From Desulfobacterales bacterium S5133MH16 (GTDB lineage Bacteria; Desulfobacterota; Desulfobacteria; Desulfobacterales; UBA11574), in NCBI GenBank assembly GCA_001751005.1, contig MAXL01000225.1:1-5124 (forward strand): a DNA stretch of 5,124 bases, written 5' to 3'. Under the pieces are notes generated by a model. The model made no database searches. It was given only the letters and a program-made list of their open reading frames with translations, and had not been told where the DNA came from. Of this stretch, positions 1 to 5,124 are shown piece after piece. Numbering within the stretch: the stretch's first letter is position 1; each line of letters opens with the position of its first letter. A program made the translations under genes and the position numbers.

Positions 1-3000
1 GACCTGCTGATAATTGAACAACAGGGCAAAAAGATTGACGAAGACCTTGTCAACAAAGTGTTCCGGGCCGCCCATTCCATAAAGGGCGGCGGAGGTTTCC
101 TCGGCCTGGATAACATCAAAGAGCTTGCCCATAAGATTGAAAATATTCTCGATATGGTCCGCAATTACCAGGTTGTCCCATCGCCGGATGTGGTCAGCAT
201 CGTTCTGGAGGCATTTGACTGCCTTGGCGAATTGCTGGACAATTCCGGTGACAGCAACGACATGGACATATCAGAGCATGTTACCGCCTTAAAAGGTCTG
301 GCCGCATCAAATCTCGACGAGGATGAAAAAGAATTGATCAACAAGGAAGCGGAGATCCCGACAGACGATGTCTTTACTACTTTTACCCTTACTGAATTTG
401 ATCTGAACCAGGCCCGTAAAGGCGGGAAAAATATATACATACTCAAATATGATCTTATCCACGATGTTCATAATAAGGGAAAAACACCTCTTGATATAAT
501 AAAGGCCTTTGAAGATACCGGCCTTGTACTGGACCTGAAAATAGGGCTGGACTCGGTCGGCAGTCTTGAGAGTGAGGTGATATCTCCGTCCATTCCAGTG
601 TTTGTCATCTTTGCTTCAATTATTGAGCCGGATTTACTGGGAAGTGTGCTTGGCCTGGATCAGGACAAAATTCAACTTGTCCCAAAAGAGGAGGCTGCTG
701 AAACAACGGATAAGGCGGAAGAGCAAACCTCAAAAACGTCCTCAACAATTGAAAGTCCGGGTTCGAAAAAAGAAGCTCCTGTTAAGACGACGGCTGAAAA
801 AAAACCGGAAAAAGTCAAGGAGAAAAAAGCCGCAAAAAAAACAAAGAAAAAAAAGCCGAAACCGGGAAAGGCAAAACAGGCGGCCGGCCATCCAGAGTCC
901 CTGCGAGTCAGTGTCAGTGTGCTTGACCAGTTAATGAACCGGGCAGGGGAACTGGTGCTGGCCAGAAATCAGCTCTTGCAGGCCCATTCTCAGTGGGACC
1001 AACAGAGTATCAAAGCCGCCGGGCAGCGCATTGACATGGTGACCTCGGAACTGCAGGAAGCCATCATGCTTACCAGGATGCAGCCTATAGGAAATATTTT
1101 CAATAAATTCCCCAGGGTAATCCGGGACATGTCCAAAAGCCTGGGCAAGGAAATGGATCTGGAGCTTGAAGGAAAGGATGTTGATCTTGATAAAACAATT
1201 CTTGAAGGGCTTGCCGACCCGTTGACCCATCTGGTGCGGAATTCTGCGGATCACGGCATAGAAATGGCTGATGTGCGTGAATCTAAAGGTAAACGAACAA
1301 CAGGGCGCATCGTGCTTCGCGCCTTTCATGAATCAGGCCAGGTGATCATTGAAATCGAAGATGACGGCAAGGGCCTTGATCCTGATATGCTTGCTGCCAA
1401 GGCGTTTTCTAAAGGCCTGATCAATGAGCAACAGGTTGAGACCATGTCGGAAAAGGAAAAGGTAAATCTTATCATGCTGCCCGGTTTTTCCACTGCGGAC
1501 CAGGTTACGGAAGTTTCCGGCCGGGGCGTGGGCATGGATGTGGTCAAGACCAATCTGGATAAGCTTGGCGGTCAGGCGGAGATTATTTCCGAAATTGACA
1601 AGGGCACCATCATCCGTATAAAGCTGCCTCTTACTCTTGCCATTATACCAAGCCTTCTGGTTGCAAGCTGCGAAGAGCGGTACGCTATCCCGCAGGTAAA
1701 TGTTGTTGAACTCCAACGGATTCATGCGGGCGAAATCCGGGAAAAAATAAGAAAAATCGGCGGCGCCGATGTTCTCCTCCTTAGAGGGGAACTTATTCCG
1801 CTTCTTCAGCTTGGAAATGTCCTTGAACAGCAGCATTTTTACTATGATTCCAAAAAAGCCGAGTTCAGAATCGACCGGCGTAAAAGGCTGGTTGACCAGC
1901 GTTTGTACCTGGAAAGTGATTTAGAGATTGATAAACCAAAAGAAGAGAAACCGGAAGATGCCCCGGAACGAAGGTCTGACCGTAAGTCGGATGTCAATAT
2001 TGTGGTCGTTCATGCAGGTTCATTCAAGTACGGAATTGTCGTGGACCAGATCCATGACACGGTTGAGATAGTTGTAAAACCATTGGGCCGCCATTTGAAA
2101 AAATGCAATATATATGCAGGCGCCACAATAATGGGAGACGGCCGGGTTGCCTTGATTCTTGATGTCGCCGGGATGGGCCGCAATGCAGAATTAAACGCCT
2201 TAAAAGAAACGGAAAAAACATCCGGGACTGAAAAGACAAGGCAGGCGGAAAACTCAGATACTATCAGGCAGTCCCTGCTCTTGTTCAGAAACGGACCGGA
2301 AGAGCATTGCGCAGTCCCGCTTTTCCTTGTTCAGCGTATTAAGCAGATCATGGCATCGGATATCGAGATCAGCGGAGGCAAAAAAATAATCAAGTACAGG
2401 GGGGGCGTTCTTCCGGTTTATGCCCTGGAAGAGGTAGCTAATGTCGAGATGCTGGAGGAAAGTGAGAAGCTGGACGTTATTCTCTTTATGGTAAATGGCC
2501 ATGAGGTTGGATTGTTGTCTGTTCCGCCCCTTGATGTGTTGGAACTGGATTTTACGGTTGACGAGACAACCCTGCGGCAGCAAGGGATCAGCGGTTCCGT
2601 TATAATCGATGGACGAACCACGCTTTTGGTAGATATTTCTGAAATCGTCCGATCCTTGAATCCTGAATGGTTTGAGGAGGTTCAGGCAGGCATGGGCCGG
2701 AAATCCGTGAATAAGATTAGGGCCAAAGGTTCAAGGGCAATACTGCTGGTGGAAGATTCTCAGTTTTTCCGGACCCAAGTGAAAAGTTTTATTGAAGATG
2801 AGGGCCATGCTGTTATTGAAGCGGAAGACGGGGTTCAGGCATGGGAGTATCTTAATGAGCGCGGGGATGAAATCGGCCTGGTTGTAACGGATATCGAGAT
2901 GCCCAACATGGATGGCTTTGAGCTTGCCGGAAAAATCAAGAATGATGAAAGGTTTGCCGGCCTTGCAGTGATTGCCCTGACTTCTCTTGCCGGAAAAGAG

Positions 3001-3096
3001 GATATTGCCAGGGGCAGGGAAGTCGGCATTGATGAATATCAGGTTAAACTTGACAGAAATAATCTGATACGGAGTATTGGTAACTTTTTTAAATGA
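1..3096 (+). CDS. cheA: Hybrid chemotaxis histidine kinase CheA with C-terminal receiver (5' end missing)
   Basis: Kinase of a chemosensory array; it autophosphorylates on an HPt histidine in response to receptors and passes phosphate to receiver domains. The frame is open from base 1 and the real start lies upstream; judged by CheA N-termini, roughly 25-40 residues are missing. Counting base 1 as codon 1, 1031 residues are visible. HPt spans about 1-110, with H25 in AAHSIKGG. A P2-like domain covers about 121-227 and a lysine-rich linker about 228-298. P3 dimerisation helices begin near 301 (LMNRAGELVLARN). P4 ATPase has N box HLVRNSADHG (N414), G1 DDGKG (454-458), F box PGFS (494-497) and G2 GRGVGMD (507-513). 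P5 is 548-725 with a charged insertion at about 611-664. A second CheW-like domain is 757-887. The receiver is about 911-1031, with E918/D919, D964, T994 and K1016. All catalytic residues looked for are present. The length and fused receiver resemble FrzE-like or deltaproteobacterial hybrid CheA proteins. Confidence 0.96.
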   Translation, partial: DLLIIEQQGKKIDEDLVNKVFRAAHSIKGGGGFLGLDNIKELAHKIENILDMVRNYQVVPSPDVVSIVLEAFDCLGELLDNSGDSNDMDISEHVTALKGLAASNLDEDEKELINKEAEIPTDDVFTTFTLTEFDLNQARKGGKNIYILKYDLIHDVHNKGKTPLDIIKAFEDTGLVLDLKIGLDSVGSLESEVISPSIPVFVIFASIIEPDLLGSVLGLDQDKIQLVPKEEAAETTDKAEEQTSKTSSTIESPGSKKEAPVKTTAEKKPEKVKEKKAAKKTKKKKPKPGKAKQAAGHPESLRVSVSVLDQLMNRAGELVLARNQLLQAHSQWDQQSIKAAGQRIDMVTSELQEAIMLTRMQPIGNIFNKFPRVIRDMSKSLGKEMDLELEGKDVDLDKTILEGLADPLTHLVRNSADHGIEMADVRESKGKRTTGRIVLRAFHESGQVIIEIEDDGKGLDPDMLAAKAFSKGLINEQQVETMSEKEKVNLIMLPGFSTADQVTEVSGRGVGMDVVKTNLDKLGGQAEIISEIDKGTIIRIKLPLTLAIIPSLLVASCEERYAIPQVNVVELQRIHAGEIREKIRKIGGADVLLLRGELIPLLQLGNVLEQQHFYYDSKKAEFRIDRRKRLVDQRLYLESDLEIDKPKEEKPEDAPERRSDRKSDVNIVVVHAGSFKYGIVVDQIHDTVEIVVKPLGRHLKKCNIYAGATIMGDGRVALILDVAGMGRNAELNALKETEKTSGTEKTRQAENSDTIRQSLLLFRNGPEEHCAVPLFLVQRIKQIMASDIEISGGKKIIKYRGGVLPVYALEEVANVEMLEESEKLDVILFMVNGHEVGLLSVPPLDVLELDFTVDETTLRQQGISGSVIIDGRTTLLVDISEIVRSLNPEWFEEVQAGMGRKSVNKIRAKGSRAILLVEDSQFFRTQVKSFIEDEGHAVIEAEDGVQAWEYLNERGDEIGLVVTDIEMPNMDGFELAGKIKNDERFAGLAVIALTSLAGKEDIARGREVGIDEYQVKLDRNNLIRSIGNFFK
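797..854 (+). repeat. Low-complexity A-rich tract with three A8 runs inside cheA
   Basis: Three uninterrupted runs of eight A lie at 797-804, 834-841 and 847-854, plus a run of six at 823-828. They encode the lysine-rich linker between the P2-like and P3 domains; 18 of residues 256-292 are Lys. Such runs are prone to polymerase slippage. Gain or loss of one base here would meet a stop at 924-926 or 932-934, just before P3. Confidence 0.85.
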
Positions 3097-3109
3097 TGAA
3101 TGATGAATG
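3092..3109 (+). repeat. Short tandem repeat at the cheA stop codon
   Basis: The 7-mer AATGATG occurs twice in tandem (3092-3098 and 3099-3105), followed by a partial AATG. The repeat overlaps the TGA stop of cheA at 3094-3096. No function is evident; it may be simple slippage-derived sequence. Confidence 0.7.
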
Positions 3110-3125
3110 TGGATGTCGCTTTGCT
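3110..3125 (+). promoter_or_regulatory. Weak candidate sigma-54 promoter upstream of the receptor gene
   Basis: TGG at 3110-3112 and TTGCT at 3121-3125 give the GG-N10-GC spacing of a -24/-12 promoter (GG 3111-3112, GC 3123-3124). The -12 half matches the TTGCW consensus. The bases after GG (ATGT) do not match the usual CACG. A transcript would start near 3136, about 100 nt before the receptor start, placing both downstream hairpins in its leader. A chance match is quite possible. Confidence 0.22.
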
Positions 3126-3142
3126 CCGCTATGGATAAACCA

Positions 3143-3177
3143 TCGTCATTCCGGCTAACTACATGCCGGAATGACGA
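3143..3177. repeat. Perfect 13-bp inverted repeat, dispersed-palindrome type
   Basis: Arms at 3143-3155 and 3165-3177 are exact reverse complements (TCGTCATTCCGGC and GCCGGAATGACGA) around a 9-nt loop. Neither strand has a T tract directly after the stem, so it is not a typical intrinsic terminator. The GTCATTCCGGC core looks like the short dispersed palindromes seen between genes in many proteobacterial genomes; that family link is from memory. As RNA it would form a strong hairpin between cheA and the receptor gene. Confidence 0.85.
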
Positions 3178-3200
3178 AGAAATTAATTGTTCCGTGTTTT

Positions 3201-3221
3201 TGCCCATAGGGCATTGTTTTT
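3201..3221 (+). terminator. Short hairpin with T tract, weak terminator or attenuator candidate
   Basis: TGCCC (3201-3205) pairs with GGGCA (3209-3213) around the loop ATA, and TTGTTTTT follows at 3214-3221. The shape is that of an intrinsic terminator, but the stem is only 5 bp, so termination would be weak or partial. It ends 5 nt before the receptor's Shine-Dalgarno. It could reduce read-through from cheA or attenuate receptor expression. Confidence 0.3.
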
Positions 3222-3226
3222 CTGCC

Positions 3227-3231
3227 AGGAG
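3227..3231 (+). promoter_or_regulatory. Shine-Dalgarno site that sets the receptor start
   Basis: AGGAG lies 6 nt before the ATG at 3238. This favours that ATG over the in-frame TTG at 3187, which lacks a comparable site, and over the ATG at 3250, which is too far downstream. The protein then begins with a few basic and polar residues followed directly by a membrane segment, as usual for receptors of this family. Confidence 0.85.
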
Positions 3232-3237
3232 AAGAAA

Positions 3238-4809
3238 ATGTTTAAAAATATGAAGTTGGGAATAAAACAGGGGCTTGGATTTGGAATCATGATATTTTTC
3301 GCTTTTATTCTTGGCATAGAAGGTTGGAGCGGGCTGGATAATGTTGAGAAAGCGGTCAATATCGCGGACGACCAGAACCGTTTGATAAAGTACGCCCTTG
3401 AGATTCGGCGCCATGAAAAGAACTATCAGCTTCATAGAGACGTCCAATCCTCTGAAAATGTTTTGGCATTGCTCGTGAAGATAGAAACACAGATCGAAAA
3501 TACCAAAGGCAATCTCGAAAAGGAAAAAGGCCTGCCTGTCATGGTCGCTGATTACAAGAAGGCATTTGAGGCATTTAGTGCCCTGTCCGACCACCAGCAA
3601 TTAGACGAAGAAATAATGCGGGACGCCGCCAAAAAATTTATCAAGGCGTCTGAGGAGCTGAGACAAGAAGCAAAGGTATCGTTACGTTACTCGATCTCTA
3701 AATCGGAAAACATGATGATAACGGTTACAATTGCCTGTGTCATGGCCGGGGCGCTAATTGCCTTTTTTATTACAAGAGCTGTCACCGTTCCGATAAAAAA
3801 AGGGGTTTTATTTGCCCAAAAAATGTCAAAAGGTGATTTTCAACAACGACTTGATATTGATCAAAAGGACGAGATCGGTGTACTTGCTGAAGCCTTGAAT
3901 AGTGTGGCGGCAAACGTGGGGGACATGGTCAAGGAAATTGATAGCGGTGTGAATACATTAAGTTCCTCTTCAACGGAAATGGCCGATATTTCCGATCAGA
4001 TGACGTCAGGCTCTGAAAATACTGTTGTAAAAGCCAATTCAGTGGCCGCTGCGGCAGAGGAAATGAACACAAACATGAACTCGGTGGCCGCGGCAATGGA
4101 ACAGGCATCAACCAACATCGGCGCGGTTGCGGCTGCGGCAGAGGAAATGAGCGCCAATATCGGCAATTTATCGAATAATGCGCGTGATGCCAAGGAGACG
4201 ACCGACAACGTTGTCGGTTTTACCAAGAAAGTATCAAATCAGGTTAATGAGTTAGGTCAGGCAGCGGAAGAGATTAGCGTGGTCACGGAGTCCATCAAGT
4301 CTATTTCCGACAAAACCAACCTGCTGGCCTTAAACGCAACTATCGAAGCGGCCAGAGCCGGTGAAGCCGGCAAGGGCTTTGCCGTGGTGGCAAACGAGAT
4401 CAAAGATCTGGCCCGCCAGACAGCAGAGGCCACGGGTGACATCAGTCAAAAAATAGACGGCATTCAGAATGCAACCGGCGCTACTGTAAGTGAAATTAAT
4501 GATGTGGTAGATGCAATAAATAAGGTGGATGAGCTTATAAAGTCCATTGCCGAGGCTGTTGAGCAGCAGAACACGGCCACTGCGGAGATTTCCGAGAATG
4601 TCAACCATGCTTCGCTGGGATTGACGGAAATAAATGAAAATGTCAATCAGTCCAGTGAAGCGGCAGGCATGGTTGCCAAGGAGATTACCGAGGTAAATGA
4701 GTCTGCCAATGAGATCAGCAATTCAAGCGCCCAGGTTCAACAGAGCGCAAACGATTTAAGCAAGCTTTCCGGCAGGCTCCAGGAATTGATTCATAAATTT
4801 AAAATTTAG
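3238..4809 (+). CDS. Methyl-accepting chemotaxis protein, transmembrane (mcp type)
   Basis: Chemoreceptor of 523 residues that controls CheA through CheW. TM1 is at about 12-30, after MFKNMKLG. A periplasmic helical region runs from about 31 to 158 and contains RRHEKNY (57-63), a motif shared with HBM or 4HB-type sensors; the region is about half the length of a full HBM. TM2 is at about 160-179. HAMP follows (about 180-232; P185, DEIG at 211-214). The signalling hairpin has its tip around 360-390 (TNLLALNATIEAARAGEAGKG). Likely methylation pairs are E274/E275, E288/Q289 and E302/E303 on the first arm and E442/Q443 on the second. There is no CheR-tethering pentapeptide; the protein ends HKFKI. 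Arm lengths of about 19-20 heptads would fit a 40H-like class, by rough count only. It lies between cheA and cheW on the same strand, so it probably serves that kinase. The ligand is unknown. Confidence 0.96.
   Translation: MFKNMKLGIKQGLGFGIMIFFAFILGIEGWSGLDNVEKAVNIADDQNRLIKYALEIRRHEKNYQLHRDVQSSENVLALLVKIETQIENTKGNLEKEKGLPVMVADYKKAFEAFSALSDHQQLDEEIMRDAAKKFIKASEELRQEAKVSLRYSISKSENMMITVTIACVMAGALIAFFITRAVTVPIKKGVLFAQKMSKGDFQQRLDIDQKDEIGVLAEALNSVAANVGDMVKEIDSGVNTLSSSSTEMADISDQMTSGSENTVVKANSVAAAAEEMNTNMNSVAAAMEQASTNIGAVAAAAEEMSANIGNLSNNARDAKETTDNVVGFTKKVSNQVNELGQAAEEISVVTESIKSISDKTNLLALNATIEAARAGEAGKGFAVVANEIKDLARQTAEATGDISQKIDGIQNATGATVSEINDVVDAINKVDELIKSIAEAVEQQNTATAEISENVNHASLGLTEINENVNQSSEAAGMVAKEITEVNESANEISNSSAQVQQSANDLSKLSGRLQELIHKFKI
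4039..4164 (+). repeat. Three 42-bp (14-residue) tandem repeats in the receptor's methylation helix
   Basis: Residues 268-281, 282-295 and 296-309 align without gaps around the pattern (S/A)VAAAxExxxxNxx. Each unit carries an EE or EQ pair at positions 7-8. Fourteen residues equal two coiled-coil heptads, so the pairs fall on the same helix face. Units 1 and 3 share 19 identical bases (4048-4066 and 4132-4150), which suggests internal duplication or conversion. The same pattern is familiar from deltaproteobacterial receptors. Confidence 0.8.
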
Positions 4810-4852
4810 GGGTTCGGAGGGCCGGGTGACTTGATAGTACTATTTCAATAAT

Positions 4853-4876
4853 GTAGGGTGCGTTTCACGCACCGTT
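4853..4876 (+). repeat. Left REP-like arm (GTAG plus hairpin)
   Basis: GTAG at 4853-4856 is followed by GGTGCGT (4857-4863), loop TTC and ACGCACC (4867-4873), a perfect 7-bp stem. The last three bases (4874-4876) extend the match to the right arm. Confidence 0.8.
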
Positions 4877-4944
4877 CCAATAGTAAAGGGATTTTCACAT
4901 TTTCCAGGCAATTAATTCAACCAGTCGCCCACACGAATCTAGTC

Positions 4945-4968
4945 AATGGTGCATGGAATGCACCCTAC
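4945..4968 (-). repeat. Right REP-like arm, opposite orientation
   Basis: On the minus strand, GTAG (4968-4965) is followed by GGTGCAT, loop TCC and ATGCACC (stem 4948-4954 with 4958-4964). It differs from the left arm at four places, all transitions. Two of these are the paired bases of one stem position, so the hairpin is kept. Confidence 0.8.
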
Positions 4969-4973
4969 CAGGC

Positions 4974-5018
4974 TGAACCCTGAACCTCTGAACCCGGAAC
5001 CCTTGACCCCTGAACCTT
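4974..5018 (+). repeat. Degenerate TGAACCC tandem array before cheW
   Basis: About six units of 7-8 bp follow one another: TGAACCC, TGAACCTC, TGAACCC, GGAACCCT, TGACCCC and TGAACCTT. The array starts 5 nt after the REP-like element and ends 3 nt before the cheW Shine-Dalgarno. Its divergence suggests an old, no longer perfect, slippage array. No role is evident. Confidence 0.75.
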
Positions 5019-5021
5019 AAC

Positions 5022-5026
5022 AGGAG
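5022..5026 (+). promoter_or_regulatory. Shine-Dalgarno site of cheW
   Basis: AGGAG lies 6 nt before the ATG at 5033. Core and spacing are the same as for the receptor gene upstream, which supports the start of this truncated gene. Confidence 0.85.
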
Positions 5027-5032
5027 ATAAAA

Positions 5033-5124
5033 ATGAGTGATATTGATAGTGTTGAAAGTATAAATCAAGATGAAATTATCCGGGTCTCAACTTTTTATCT
5101 GGACGACACACTCTGCGGTATTGA
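5033..5124 (+). CDS. cheW: CheW-type coupling protein, 3' end beyond the window
   Basis: Only the first 30 codons and two bases are present. After a short acidic N-terminal tail (MSDIDSVESINQDE), the sequence VSTFYLDDTLCGI matches the first two strands of a CheW domain, whose usual form is xxxFxLxxxxyGIxI. CheW proteins are cytoplasmic adaptors that link receptor tips to the P5 domain of CheA in the sensory array. Position directly after cheA and a receptor gene supports this. A longer protein that merely begins with a CheW domain, for example CheV (CheW plus receiver), cannot be excluded because the rest is missing. The 223-nt gap before it is filled with repeats, so it may be read through from upstream; no convincing promoter of its own was seen. 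Confidence 0.82.
   Translation, partial: MSDIDSVESINQDEIIRVSTFYLDDTLCGI

Larger units (their letters stand above)
4853..4968. mobile_element. REP doublet (BIME/REPIN-like) element, 116 bp
   Basis: Two 24-nt ends, 4853-4876 and 4945-4968, are inverted copies of each other with 20 of 24 positions identical, separated by a 68-nt non-coding core. Each end, read inward, begins with GTAG followed directly by a 7-bp hairpin. A GTAG foot plus palindrome is the hallmark of REP sequences mobilised in trans by RAYT (TnpA-REP, Y1 transposase family) proteins. An inverted pair of about this total size is the REPIN or BIME form. No transposase gene is in the window and no clear target duplication is seen. 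The whole element lies in the receptor-cheW gap and may fold as one long hairpin in RNA. Calling it mobile is inference from structure. Confidence 0.75.

Noticed and set aside
602..934. Frame-2 open frame of 110 codons inside cheA
   Set aside because: Its Arg/Lys-rich product is the shifted reading of the A-rich linker. It matters only as the tail reached if slippage occurs, not as a gene.
3136..3162. Sigma-28-like site (TAAA, 15-nt spacer, GCTAACTA-like)
   Set aside because: Only about half of the -10 matches the flagellar consensus and it lies within the palindrome, whose sequence is better explained as a repeat.
3187..3237. TTG at 3187 as receptor start
   Set aside because: It has no good Shine-Dalgarno, would add 17 residues unlike a receptor N-terminus, and includes the T-tract hairpin. 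The ATG at 3238 has AGGAG at ideal spacing.
2731..3600. Long minus-strand open frame of 289 codons across the cheA end, the gap and the receptor start
   Set aside because: It opposes two clear coding regions, has no recognisable domain or good ribosome site, and its openness follows from the codon use of the genes on the other strand.
4834..4843. 10-bp palindrome ATAGTACTAT after the receptor gene
   Set aside because: Short and AT-rich with no loop or T tract; not a terminator, and too little evidence for an operator.
4831..4859. TTGATA with TAGGGT 17 nt later as a sigma-70 promoter for cheW
   Set aside because: The -10 matches only three of six bases and consists of the left REP-like arm.
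4853..4968. Repeat pair as a CRISPR remnant
   Set aside because: The copies are inverted, not direct, and are separated by a single 68-nt core, which is too long for a spacer.
5003..5031. TTGACC and GATAAA as a promoter for cheW
   Set aside because: Transcription would begin at or after the start codon, and TTGACC is part of the degenerate tandem array.

Overview
The window is part of a chemotaxis-type signalling locus read entirely on the + strand. It holds the long 3' part of a hybrid histidine kinase cheA (1-3096, start upstream of the window), a complete membrane chemoreceptor gene (3238-4809), and the first 30 codons of a cheW-type adaptor (5033 to the window end). Moderate GC, the hybrid CheA architecture and the style of the receptor signalling domain suggest a deltaproteobacterium in the broad sense (Desulfobacterota, perhaps Desulfobacterales-like). 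This is inferred from family resemblance and is not proven.

Region by region: 1-3096 encodes HPt (phospho-His at visible residue 25), a P2-like domain, a very lysine-rich linker, P3 dimerisation, P4 ATPase, P5 CheW-like, a second CheW-like domain and a C-terminal receiver (phospho-Asp 964). The 141-nt gap 3097-3237 carries a short tandem repeat, a weak sigma-54-like site, a perfect 13-bp inverted repeat, a small hairpin followed by a T tract, and the receptor's Shine-Dalgarno. The receptor has two membrane segments, a short helical periplasmic sensor, HAMP and a complete methyl-accepting signalling domain. The 223-nt gap 4810-5032 carries a 116-bp element whose two ends are inverted copies of a GTAG-plus-hairpin motif (REP doublet, BIME or REPIN type), then a degenerate TGAACCC tandem array and the cheW Shine-Dalgarno.

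Receptor, adaptor and kinase are the three parts of a core chemosensory array. The receptor senses an unknown signal, CheW couples it to CheA, and CheA autophosphorylates on its HPt histidine. The phosphate can go to its own receiver or to a separate response regulator. No cheY, cheB or cheR is visible, so the output (flagella, type IV pili or another function) cannot be decided here.

The genes are ordinary members of known families. The least ordinary part is the non-coding DNA: two unrelated palindromic repeat families flank the receptor gene, and the downstream one shows compensatory changes that preserve its hairpins.
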